A stretch of DNA of 64,000 bases. Origin: an uncultured Bacteroidales bacterium. Its GTDB lineage: Bacteria > Bacteroidota > Bacteroidia > Bacteroidales > UBA932. A model generated the notes under the pieces. That model ran no database searches. It was not told the DNA's origin and worked only from the letters and a program-made list of their open reading frames with translations. Shown piece by piece: positions 1 to 7,539 of this stretch. The stretch lies in assembly GCA_900321655.1 (NCBI GenBank), contig ONWU01000013.1:1-64000 (forward strand), given 5' to 3'. How positions within the stretch are numbered: position 1 is the stretch's first letter; each line of letters begins with the position of its first letter. The position numbers were made by a program, and so were the translations under genes.

Positions 1-1176
1 CTCCTATCCTCCGTAGCAGCTGAGACCTACGCTACCCTCACGGCCCTTGGTACCAAGCAGGATATCATCTCCGACCTTGCCACCATCCGCTCCAACGCAG
101 CAGCTGGCGCCACGGCCTACGGCTGGGGCAACCACGCCAACGCCGGTTACCTCCTGGCCTCCGTAGCAGCCGGAACCTACGCCACCATCACCAGCACCCT
201 TGCTCTTGCAGAAGAGGACGCCACCGCAGCGGCGAGACTTTCCAGCCTGGAGTCCTGGTTCCTGCATCCGGAGCTTGCAGAACTGTATACAGGGATTCTA
301 GACACGGATGAAATAGATCTTTCCGGTCTGGTTCTATCCGGGTCCAGCGGCGGTGTATTCATAATGAACGGGAACCCTGTATTTTCCTCCTTGGCAAACA
401 GCGGGAACCAGATAGCAGTAACCATCGGCGGGCAGCAGCGGACCCTGACCGTAAACTTCGCTACCAACTGCACCAACGCATCGGCCGCCACAAACGCCAC
501 CTATGCAACAAATGATGCCTCCGGCCGGAATATCGTGTCCACCTATCAGACTATTTCCGAGGATCTGGAAACACAGAAATCCAACGCAGAAGGACTTGGC
601 AATCTATACGCACGTGTGGCCTCATTGGAAGATTGGTTTGCACGGCCTTCGCTGGGCGAGGCGTTCATCCAGCAGCTGGACGTAGAAGAGATTTATGGCT
701 CGAACGCATACTTATACAACCGCGTTTACTTCGCCGGAAAGACGGCTTTCATAGAGTGGGATGTCAGCGAGGCGGGCCTGCACTTTAATACCGGTATCTA
801 TTCTGACGCCTACATATCTGGAGACGGCGTATCGACCAGTTCGGACGCTCGCTTAAAAAAGAACCTTCAGGATGTAAAATTGACGGTGGCTCAAATCGCA
901 GAAACGAGGGCTGTCACCTTTGACTGGGTCGACGAATCCAAGGGAAGCGGAGCCGGAACCATCGCGCAGGACTGGGAGGATCTGATTCCCCAGAACGTCC
1001 ATCGCTGGACTGACGACATGCTATCCATTGAATACGGAAACATCGCCCTCATCTCTGCCATCGTTATAGCCAGAGAGGTAAAAGAGCAGAGTGGGCTCCT
1101 GAAAGAACAGAGCGGGCTCCTGAAAGACGTAATGCACCGCATCGAGATAATTGAACATCAACTTAATTTATCATAG
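1..1176 (+). CDS. Phage tail fibre with C-terminal S74 chaperone domain (5' end outside window)
   Basis: The frame is open from base 1, so the true start lies upstream; 391 residues are visible. The N-terminal part carries tail-fibre repeats of the YGWGNHANAGYL type followed by LLASVAAGTYAT. The C-terminal part is a Peptidase_S74 intramolecular chaperone domain: the motif SDARLKKN begins at base 841, and in this family the Ser and the Lys five residues later drive self-cleavage after trimerisation. A heptad coiled coil (KEQSGLL twice, then KDV) closes the protein. By family, it is a trimeric receptor-binding fibre whose chaperone tail is released on maturation. It precedes a small acidic gene and the retroelement target, so this is the host-recognition module of the phage. 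Confidence 0.88.
   Translation, partial: LLSSVAAETYATLTALGTKQDIISDLATIRSNAAAGATAYGWGNHANAGYLLASVAAGTYATITSTLALAEEDATAAARLSSLESWFLHPELAELYTGILDTDEIDLSGLVLSGSSGGVFIMNGNPVFSSLANSGNQIAVTIGGQQRTLTVNFATNCTNASAATNATYATNDASGRNIVSTYQTISEDLETQKSNAEGLGNLYARVASLEDWFARPSLGEAFIQQLDVEEIYGSNAYLYNRVYFAGKTAFIEWDVSEAGLHFNTGIYSDAYISGDGVSTSSDARLKKNLQDVKLTVAQIAETRAVTFDWVDESKGSGAGTIAQDWEDLIPQNVHRWTDDMLSIEYGNIALISAIVIAREVKEQSGLLKEQSGLLKDVMHRIEIIEHQLNLS
1081..1122 (+). repeat. Tandem 21-base repeat encoding coiled-coil heptads
   Basis: Two 21-base units (1081-1101 and 1102-1122) differ at two positions and each encode the heptad KEQSGLL near the fibre C-terminus. Copy number could change by slippage without changing frame, altering coiled-coil length. 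This matches the usual C-terminal helix of S74 chaperone domains. Confidence 0.7.
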
Positions 1177-1178
1177 CT

Positions 1179-1574
1179 ATGTTTGAAGACATCACAGTTG
1201 AAAAAAACGTCGCCTTTCGCACGGTGACAGTCACGGAGACGGGGAACCCGTTTACCGTAAAGGCAATCCTCGGAGAAGAGGATGGCCAGTTCAAGGGCGC
1301 CTCATTCATTGAGGTAAAAAGGAGCGGAGTTGACTTTCCGGGAACCGGAATCCATTGTGGCCAGTACGGAGTCGTTCACTCCATGCAGCCAGGCGCCGAT
1401 GCGGACAAACTGACGGCTGTCTGCCAGAAGCTGAATACCTCTATTGAGGAGAGCTACGGGATGCAGTTCGACCCTATCCCGGAACCGGCAATATCCGAAG
1501 AGCCCACCCCGCCGGCAGAGCCCGCTGAGGAGGAAAAGGTGGACGATAAAGAATCTGAAGAGACGGAGGAATAG
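1179..1574 (+). CDS. Small acidic phage protein of unknown function
   Basis: 131 residues, starting three bases after the fibre stop codon and ending four bases before the DGR target gene. The first 95 or so residues look folded and beta-rich; the last 35 are a disordered Pro/Glu/Asp tail (EEPTPPAEPAEEEK). I do not recognise a family. Its place between a tail fibre and another adhesin suggests a fibre-assembly or attachment accessory role, which is inference from context only. Confidence 0.75.
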   Translation: MFEDITVEKNVAFRTVTVTETGNPFTVKAILGEEDGQFKGASFIEVKRSGVDFPGTGIHCGQYGVVHSMQPGADADKLTAVCQKLNTSIEESYGMQFDPIPEPAISEEPTPPAEPAEEEKVDDKESEETEE

Positions 1575-1577
1575 CCC

Positions 1578-2732
1578 ATGGCGTACGCATTTACCTTTGC
1601 CACGAAGGCTGCCTATCTGGCGGCCAAGCAGAGCGGGGGAGCAATCTACAATGCGCTGATCCCCGCGTCATCCACCGGCGGCACCACCAACGTGTCCCGC
1701 TCAGCCGTGTCATTCATCGCCGAGCTTGGACGTGCAGTGTCCGACTCAGTGAACCTCTGCGTACCTTATAAAGAAGGTGGTTTTGTGGGGGATATCCTCT
1801 GCTATAGCGCATCCCACGGATACTTCTGGGAGAAGGCCATGGCATCCTGGGATACGTCGGCCCTGGGGCAAACATACCACGATGCAACCACCTGGCCATC
1901 CAGCTTTGTCCGCATCGGCTACTGCTTCCACCGGGAGGGCAAGCACGGTCTCATTACGGAGATGGGCGGCGGACAGGGCCTGGCCTGGTCCTCAGATACC
2001 GCAACAACCGTCCCCGGCATCTATACCTCTACCGGCGTACCTAATGGCAATCGCCTGACGACATGGATTGCCGGGTGCAAGGAAGCCGCAGAGGCCGTAC
2101 ACGGAAGTTCGTACTATAGATATTCCTGGCCATTCCCTCGTGCAACATGGAACGAAATGGTAAGCCGCATCAAGGCTGGAACGACAGGATCCTGGAGCAT
2201 AGGCGATTCCTCGTACGCTATCAGCCAGAATTCCAATGGCGCCATCGTGTGCACCATGACGGTAGTGGCCGTAGATACCTTCACGTCCAACCCGGCCGAT
2301 TACGGGTATGACTTCGACCGCTGGTACCGCGCAAACGTGGAAGCCAGGATCCCGGGGCCTGCAGGATCCATCACGTCCACACTGCCTATCGGCGGCAACC
2401 AGCACGACGGCATAAAGAACACTCGGATCCTGTACAACACAGGCAACTCCGCTGCAGCAAACCGAGCGGTAGCCTATTCCGTAAATGCGCCTGATTACGG
2501 CGCCGGAAAATGGCGGATGCCGACCCTAAACGAGCTTATCCGCTGCTGCAAGGTTTACCCGGTGCTCAATAAGTACGGCGCCGGCTTCAGTACCAGCTAC
2601 GCTTACTGGAGCAGTGACCAGTACGATGCCACGCACGCGTGGCTTGTGTACCTGGGCCGCGGCACTGTGTACACCATCACTAGGACCGACGGGTATCAGG
2701 TGCGCCTTGTCTCCGCCTTTGAAATCTCGTAA
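1578..2732 (+). CDS. DGR variable target protein with C-type-lectin-like end
   Basis: 384 residues. The last 75 or so show the pattern of DUF1566/FGE-like C-type lectin folds seen in DGR targets: KWRMPTLNEL, then YWSSDQYDATHAW, then QVRLVSAFEIS. The 99-base VR occupies codons 347-379. Every AAC/AAT codon of the template has been changed here, giving residues D, D, H, L, Y, G, R, T, Y, T, I, D and Y. The N-terminal 300 residues have no family I recognise and probably anchor the protein to the virion. The gene lies just after a tail fibre, so the likely role is a hypervariable receptor-binding protein. Confidence 0.88.
   Translation: MAYAFTFATKAAYLAAKQSGGAIYNALIPASSTGGTTNVSRSAVSFIAELGRAVSDSVNLCVPYKEGGFVGDILCYSASHGYFWEKAMASWDTSALGQTYHDATTWPSSFVRIGYCFHREGKHGLITEMGGGQGLAWSSDTATTVPGIYTSTGVPNGNRLTTWIAGCKEAAEAVHGSSYYRYSWPFPRATWNEMVSRIKAGTTGSWSIGDSSYAISQNSNGAIVCTMTVVAVDTFTSNPADYGYDFDRWYRANVEARIPGPAGSITSTLPIGGNQHDGIKNTRILYNTGNSAAANRAVAYSVNAPDYGAGKWRMPTLNELIRCCKVYPVLNKYGAGFSTSYAYWSSDQYDATHAWLVYLGRGTVYTITRTDGYQVRLVSAFEIS
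2616..2714 (+). repeat. DGR variable repeat (VR)
   Basis: Aligns without gaps to the template repeat at 3322-3420. Of 99 positions, 17 differ, and all 17 are adenines in the template; none of the 65 non-A positions differs. Half of the 34 template adenines are changed. Homology ends with GTGCGCCTTGTCTCC, after which VR continues GCC and TR GAG, the expected IMH versus IMH* difference. This is the signature of adenine-specific mutagenic retrohoming. Confidence 0.97.
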
Positions 2733-2751
2733 CACTATTCTCTCTGGCCTG

Positions 2752-2770
2752 GCCCGGCAAAAAGCCGGGC
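2752..2770 (+). other. GC hairpin just downstream of VR
   Basis: A perfect 7-base-pair stem GCCCGGC/GCCGGGC with an AAAAA loop lies 37 bases after the end of VR and 20 bases after the target stop codon. In the BPP-1 phage DGR a comparable hairpin or cruciform next to VR promotes retrohoming, so this is probably the target-recognition structure. No T tract follows, which argues against a simple terminator. Confidence 0.65.
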
Positions 2771-2799
2771 GCGGGCTGGGCGTCATTTTCGCTTGATTG

Positions 2800-3297
2800 A
2801 TGGCAAACAAACCCACAGAAGAACAGCGGCAGCTTCTCCGTCAGCTGGAAGAGCTCATCGGGAACCCGATGAACGCACTGGACGTGTACGCTCCGTTCAA
2901 GCGCTTCGAAGAGTATTTCATCCTGACGGTATTCGGCAATCTGAATGTCCGGATCCAGCGCTCGTATGGAAAGACCATCACGGACGAGATCCTGAAATGT
3001 CGAGTCCTGCTCCCGAAGTGCCAGTTCGGAACCAGGACAAGCAAGCTGGCCGCCACCGTGGATTTCCTGAACGCCTTCGCCACGATCCTTGGATGTGTAG
3101 AATTCATCATCCTTCACAACGTCGGCGTGTCCATCAATCAAGGAGCAGAACTAGTAATGCTAATCAAGGAAATCCGTTCGCAGATGGGTGGTTTCCGAAA
3201 GTATCTCGAAAACAGTCTTGAGAACTGCCAGAATCCAGAACCCACGGGCGAAAGGAGCGAGCAGGTTAAAACAAAAGGGAGTCCAGCTCTTATGTAG
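2800..3297 (+). CDS. avd: DGR accessory protein Avd (four-helix bundle)
   Basis: 165 residues from the ATG at 2800; a TTG directly before it is a less likely start. The sequence is helical and basic (NALDVYAPFKRF, ILKCRVLLPKCQ) with the size and position of Avd, the pentameric four-helix-bundle partner that binds DGR reverse transcriptase and template RNA and is needed for retrohoming. It lies between the VR hairpin and the TR, 24 bases before the TR. The last 30 residues are polar and probably disordered, longer than in BPP-1 Avd (about 128 residues). Confidence 0.82.
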   Translation: MANKPTEEQRQLLRQLEELIGNPMNALDVYAPFKRFEEYFILTVFGNLNVRIQRSYGKTITDEILKCRVLLPKCQFGTRTSKLAATVDFLNAFATILGCVEFIILHNVGVSINQGAELVMLIKEIRSQMGGFRKYLENSLENCQNPEPTGERSEQVKTKGSPALM

Positions 3298-3309
3298 AGT
3301 TATGTCACC

Positions 3310-4686
3310 ATGGGACCTTCAAACCAGTACAATGCCACGAACGCGTGGAATGTGAACCTGAACAACGGCAATGTGAACAACAACACTAAGACCAACGGGA
3401 ATCAGGTGCGCCTTGTCTCCGAGTTTTGCTTGAACCCGGACACCCCCGCTGCACGGTATTTCCTTGATTTCGTTTCAAGCGTACTGGAGGCCTACGTGAA
3501 ATGCATAAAAACAAAAATAGGCAATCCTAACGCTGCTTTCTACGCTCTTCGCGGAATTATGTCCACCCTGACGCTCGCAGAGGATATGTGGAACGACACC
3601 TATGAGATCCAGGGCGGAATCGCCTTTACCGTCCGCCTTCCTGTGTGGAGAGAATGCTTTGCTGCGACGCTCAGAGACCGAATCCCGCACGACTGGGTAA
3701 TGATGCGGGAGGAGCTAATCTTCGAGCAGGTCTTCCCGGATGCGATTACGGCCAACAGGAAAGGCCGCGGTACGCTGGCCGCTATCCAGATGGTCCAGGA
3801 TAAGATTTTCCAGTACACAGACGGATACACGCGAGATGATCTATGGGTGTTCTCCGGAGACTTCCGTGGATACTTTATGAATATCGACAAGCGCTGCGTC
3901 GTGGATACGGTCCTGGGGCTTAATGAAAAGTACTACAGAGGCCCGTTTGCGGACGTTCTGGACAGAATCTACGCCCAGATCATTTATAACTGTCCGCAAA
4001 AGACGGCCATCCGCCGCTCTCCATTACGCACGTGGACCGACCATATACCTCCGGAGAAATCCTTGTACAGCCAAGACCGATGGCATGGCCTGGCCATCGG
4101 CAATCTTCCGTCCCAATGGGCCGCCTGTGTTATTATGATGCTTGTCCTGGATGTCATGCTTCGGTACGGAGTCATCCTGGATATAGTGACCAGCATGGAT
4201 GATTTCATCGCCCTGGTCCGAGACAAAGAGGCCTTCCTGAAGGCCCTTCCGGATATGGAGCAGGAGCTGAAGGACAAGCTTAACGTCACCCTCCATCCCG
4301 TCAAGCGCAACCTCCAGCATTATACCAAAGGATGGAAGTTCGTGGGCGGGAAAGGCCGCAATGGACGCCTTTATGCCAGCGACCGGATAATCCGCCGCGC
4401 AAGAGCAAAGATCCATTACTGCTGCAAGGTCCACGATCTGGAGAGTGTCTATAAATCCGTCAACTCCTATTTCGGCATCCTCTGCAAGTTCTGCACGTTC
4501 AAATTGAGGAAAGAGTTGTCAGAAAAAATCCTCGCTGAGTTCGGAAAAGAGCTGTACTTTGACGGACAGCTCACAAAGTGTATATTGCGCAAGAAATGTA
4601 ACCGGCGGGAGCAGGTGAAGTCCTCTATCCGGCTGGCCAGAACGAAAAATGAAAAACACTTAATTTATTTCAGAAATGTCGCATAG
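3310..4686 (+). CDS. DGR reverse transcriptase (start uncertain; TR lies inside the open frame)
   Basis: The ORF from ATG 3310 gives 458 residues. RT motifs: RECFAATLRDR (about 115-125), GRGTLAAI (about 153-160), GDFRGYFMNID (183-193), and IGNLPSQ (263-269), the [IVL]GxxxSQ motif diagnostic of DGR enzymes. The catalytic motif is SMDD (295-298) where YxDD is usual. Residues 5-37 are simply the TR read in frame (Asn-rich), so the true enzyme probably starts later, for example at TTG 3430 (residue 41). RT-like sequence begins around residues 50-60. The protein copies TR RNA with adenine misincorporation and directs the cDNA to VR. Its 3' end overlaps the next gene by 11 bases. Confidence 0.9.
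   Translation: MGPSNQYNATNAWNVNLNNGNVNNNTKTNGNQVRLVSEFCLNPDTPAARYFLDFVSSVLEAYVKCIKTKIGNPNAAFYALRGIMSTLTLAEDMWNDTYEIQGGIAFTVRLPVWRECFAATLRDRIPHDWVMMREELIFEQVFPDAITANRKGRGTLAAIQMVQDKIFQYTDGYTRDDLWVFSGDFRGYFMNIDKRCVVDTVLGLNEKYYRGPFADVLDRIYAQIIYNCPQKTAIRRSPLRTWTDHIPPEKSLYSQDRWHGLAIGNLPSQWAACVIMMLVLDVMLRYGVILDIVTSMDDFIALVRDKEAFLKALPDMEQELKDKLNVTLHPVKRNLQHYTKGWKFVGGKGRNGRLYASDRIIRRARAKIHYCCKVHDLESVYKSVNSYFGILCKFCTFKLRKELSEKILAEFGKELYFDGQLTKCILRKKCNRREQVKSSIRLARTKNEKHLIYFRNVA
3322..3420 (+). repeat. DGR template repeat (TR)
   Basis: 99 bases with 34 adenines, mostly as 13 AAC/AAT codons. AAY codons can mutate at both adenines without creating stop codons, as usual in DGR templates. It is the invariant partner of the VR at 2616-2714. 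It lies 24 bases after avd and inside the same open frame as the reverse transcriptase, so the TR RNA is probably carved from the avd-RT transcript. Confidence 0.97.
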
Positions 4687-5962
4687 TAACGGGAAAATAT
4701 ACGTCGATACAACGACCACGCCACACAAGGGTATCGATATCAGGAACGACATCGCTTACGTCCTTGGCCGCAACACGGGCAACCTCGGAATGCTCTATTG
4801 GGACCTGGACCGCGACAGAAACCCCCTGGCAAACCCCGTCGTGAATATGTGGTCCCGCCATAAGCCGGTTCCCTGGAGCATCAACGGCGTCAAAAACCGC
4901 AATCCGCAGCGGACGCATCCCAACGATTGGCACAAGGGAATCAATGGCGATTACGGTATCGTCATCCGATCCCTCACGCTCGTAACACAGCTTCCGCCGC
5001 TCATAGACGGAAAGTTGAACGGATGGTCCTACGAGAGGGATGCGCTCACGGCCCGCGTCAGGGATTTTCGGGATTACTACCATCCTTCCCCGAACCCATT
5101 CGACTATCTATACATTCAATTAGACCGAGACGAGGTTGCACCCGGCGGAGCCCTTACGCTCCAGTACCAGCTGCAGCAAGGCGGCGGCTCGACCACAGAT
5201 GCAGACTCCCTGGGAATCCTGGACCTCAAGATGGACTCGGGAACCACGTCGCTCGCTAATTACTACGCGGCTGTTCTCATCTATCGCCTTTCCGGAGGAA
5301 ACTACACCTTCGCCGGATGGGCGTCAGCTCAGGAGACCATCGCGACGCTTGAGTCAGATCCGGCGATGCACTCGTTCTCCTTCAGCGCTCCGACCACGGA
5401 AGGGACATACGCCTACATCCCCATTTTGTCAAAGTACGCAAAAGGCTCCGACGTGGCGCCGAGCGCCTTCACTACTATCCCCGGCTCGACATTCAGCGAG
5501 CTGGCAGTGGCCGAAAGTGTGAACCCTTCAATGTTCGTCGACGCCTTTGTCTACAACATCGGGACGAGCCAGAATCCGAACTACAACAACCGGCTCTACT
5601 TCACGCTGGATTTCCGCGGAGGTTCAAACGGCTACAGCTTCAATAATATCACAATGGATATCCTGAACGGAATAAATGACGTTCCAATCCACACGCTGAC
5701 GAATGTGCAGAATAACGGCTCAGCCGGAGCCCTAACGGTAGGCGCCGACCAAAGCACCATGCGCCCGGGTGGAAGCGGAAACTATTACTACATCATCTGG
5801 CCCTCCTCGGCAGCTCTTTCGCTGGAGGCGCTGGTAAGGCAGTATAGAGGTAAAGCCCGCATTTCGCCGGGCCCCGGCGTAACTATACTTCATTCATACG
5901 AACAGCCTATCCGAGAAGCCGCAGGCCTGCCGGGCGGCACCGCAATCTTATTTGGAAACTAA
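4676..5962 (+). CDS. Phage structural protein, beta-rich, unknown family
   Basis: 428 residues, overlapping the end of the RT gene by 11 bases, hence translationally linked to it. The sequence is rich in Gly, Ser, Asn and aromatic residues with alternating beta-strand character and no signal peptide. Examples are the segments NNRLYFTLDFRGGSNG and GSGNYYYIIWPSS. Position after the DGR and before the lysis genes fits a tail-tip, baseplate or decoration protein. No enzyme motif seen; function unassigned. Confidence 0.75.
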   Translation: MSHSNGKIYVDTTTTPHKGIDIRNDIAYVLGRNTGNLGMLYWDLDRDRNPLANPVVNMWSRHKPVPWSINGVKNRNPQRTHPNDWHKGINGDYGIVIRSLTLVTQLPPLIDGKLNGWSYERDALTARVRDFRDYYHPSPNPFDYLYIQLDRDEVAPGGALTLQYQLQQGGGSTTDADSLGILDLKMDSGTTSLANYYAAVLIYRLSGGNYTFAGWASAQETIATLESDPAMHSFSFSAPTTEGTYAYIPILSKYAKGSDVAPSAFTTIPGSTFSELAVAESVNPSMFVDAFVYNIGTSQNPNYNNRLYFTLDFRGGSNGYSFNNITMDILNGINDVPIHTLTNVQNNGSAGALTVGADQSTMRPGGSGNYYYIIWPSSAALSLEALVRQYRGKARISPGPGVTILHSYEQPIREAAGLPGGTAILFGN

Positions 5963-5980
5963 TTCTTAAAACATATCGTT

Positions 5981-6181
5981 ATGAAACCCTGGAACAAACA
6001 AAACCTCATTTCCTTCTCGGTCATCATCGTGGCCGTAATCGTGATTGCTTTCACCATCGCCGTGCTGTTCTTCTACCTCAAGAACGGCTGCCCCTTCTGG
6101 CCGATCATCATTCCCCTTATCGCCATTGGGTATGCCGTGGCCGTGTTTGTAAAGAAGTACTACCAAAAGTCTCAATACTAG
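5981..6181 (+). CDS. Small two-helix membrane protein (holin-like candidate)
   Basis: 66 residues: MKPWNKQN, then hydrophobic helices at about 9-33 and 38-57, ending in KKYYQKSQY. Size, two predicted membrane helices and a basic tail fit a class II-type holin, and an endolysin follows less than 1 kb downstream. No family recognised, so holin is inference from context; the gene at 6637 is a rival candidate. Confidence 0.7.
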   Translation: MKPWNKQNLISFSVIIVAVIVIAFTIAVLFFYLKNGCPFWPIIIPLIAIGYAVAVFVKKYYQKSQY

Positions 6182-6185
6182 ATCC

Positions 6186-6629
6186 ATGAAAAAGAAAGAC
6201 ATAAAAATGGCGCTGGATGCGCTAAAGAAAGTGCCGGTCGCCAAGATCAAGGATGCAGAGCTCAAGCAGGCTATCGTCCAGGCCTATATGCAACTCCTCT
6301 CCGAGCGCAGAAAGCTCCAAGAGCAGGAGGACGGGATTCGCGCCCTCTTCCTGGATCAGTACCAGGACGAGCAGAAGGAGGTGTCCAAGCTATTTATCGA
6401 GCTCCAGAATACCGAAGACGAGGATAAGAGAAAAGCCATCTCCGCCGAGTTCGAGAAGCACGGAAGCTGTATTATGGCCGCAGACGAGATGGCTAAGGAG
6501 TTAAGGAAAATTAACGACGAGCCTGTATCCATAGACGCCATCGACGAAGAGAGCTTCATTAAGGCCTATGAGCAGACGGGAGACGTAGACCTGGTCGTCA
6601 TCGAGGCTATCTATCCACTACTTAAATAG
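6186..6629 (+). CDS. Coiled-coil phage protein, unknown
   Basis: 147 residues, highly charged and helical throughout, starting four bases after the preceding gene. No signal peptide, membrane segment or recognisable enzyme motif. It sits in the lysis/late cassette between two small membrane proteins. Function unknown. Confidence 0.72.
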   Translation: MKKKDIKMALDALKKVPVAKIKDAELKQAIVQAYMQLLSERRKLQEQEDGIRALFLDQYQDEQKEVSKLFIELQNTEDEDKRKAISAEFEKHGSCIMAADEMAKELRKINDEPVSIDAIDEESFIKAYEQTGDVDLVVIEAIYPLLK

Positions 6630-6636
6630 CAGAACC

Positions 6637-6963
6637 ATGTCCAACAGAAGACTTGCACGCTTCCGGGCGGCGACCCGTAACGTGAGAACCAGCACCACAA
6701 TAGCGCTCTGGATCTGCCTCATCATTTCCATCGCGCTCTTGGTTGCATCATTTCTAGTCCCGCCGATGGGCGAGATCTCGCCTTCGGCCCTGAGGGGCGG
6801 GAGTTTGATTTTTGCTTTTGCCGTGCTCTTCCTGGTTCGGGAAGCCGTTACGGAAGGCTTAGGTGTGAAGCTCACCCATGGAGACACCACGGTGATTGTA
6901 CACGACATGGACGGGAAGGAAAGCGACCCGGCCACCCAGAGCGTCGAGGAGGAGGATGAATAA
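6637..6963 (+). CDS. Two-helix phage membrane protein with acidic tail
   Basis: 108 residues: a basic N-terminus (MSNRRLARFRAATRN), membrane helices at about 20-41 and 54-69, and a soluble C-terminus ending in Asp/Glu (EEEDE). It lies directly before the endolysin gene, whose start overlaps or abuts its stop. This place suits a holin or antiholin, but there is no family match I can name. Confidence 0.7.
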   Translation: MSNRRLARFRAATRNVRTSTTIALWICLIISIALLVASFLVPPMGEISPSALRGGSLIFAFAVLFLVREAVTEGLGVKLTHGDTTVIVHDMDGKESDPATQSVEEEDE

Positions 6964-6964
6964 T

Positions 6965-7525
6965 ATGGCAAAATGTAGCACACTATGGCCCTTCATTAAG
7001 TCCTTCGAAGGCGGCTTTTCGGATCACCCGGCCGATAAGGGCGGCGCCACCAATATGGGCGTTACCATCGGGACCTGGAGAAAGCAGGGTTACGACAAGG
7101 ACGGAGACGGCGATATCGACGTCGACGACCTCAGATTGATATCCGAAGCAGACGCCCAGAGAATCTTCCGGCTCAATTACTGGAACCGATGGAAGGCCGA
7201 TGATATCAAAGATCAGAGTATCGCGAATATCCTGGTGGATTGGGTATGGGGTTCTGGCGCCTACGGCATCAAGATCCCTCAGCGCATCCTTGGCGTAGAG
7301 ATTGATGGCAAGGCGGGGCCGAAGACCCTCGCAGCCCTGAACTCCAGGAATCCAGAAGAGCTCTTCGCCGAACTGAAGAAGGAGCGGGAAGAATACTTCC
7401 AACGCATCTGCACTGTTACACCGTCAAACAAGGCGTTCCTAAAGGGCTGGCTCCGGAGGCTTGACAGCATCCGCTACGGCTCCCTGAGGCTGAACTCCGT
7501 CAAGGAAACCATCATCACATTCTAA
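6965..7525 (+). CDS. GH108 endolysin (N-acetylmuramidase) with an EF-hand-like loop
   Basis: 186 residues from ATG 6965, preceded nine bases upstream by AGGAGG. An in-frame ATG at 6956 overlapping the previous gene is an alternative. The GH108 catalytic motif EGGFSDHPADKGGATNMGVT is at residues 14-33, with Glu14 the expected acid. After it, DKDGDGDIDVDD (about 44-55) is a canonical 12-residue calcium loop with acidic residues at positions 1, 3, 5 and 12. The C-terminal half has the family's peptidoglycan-binding-3 pattern (IDGKAGPKTLAALN). By family it cleaves host peptidoglycan at lysis. It lacks a signal peptide, so it needs a holin. Confidence 0.9.
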   Translation: MAKCSTLWPFIKSFEGGFSDHPADKGGATNMGVTIGTWRKQGYDKDGDGDIDVDDLRLISEADAQRIFRLNYWNRWKADDIKDQSIANILVDWVWGSGAYGIKIPQRILGVEIDGKAGPKTLAALNSRNPEELFAELKKEREEYFQRICTVTPSNKAFLKGWLRRLDSIRYGSLRLNSVKETIITF

Positions 7526-7539
7526 TTAACCGTATCACT

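Noticed and set aside
2752..2790. Simple terminator after the DGR target gene
   Set aside because: The hairpin has no T tract, and avd and RT continue on the same strand immediately after; a DGR role fits better.
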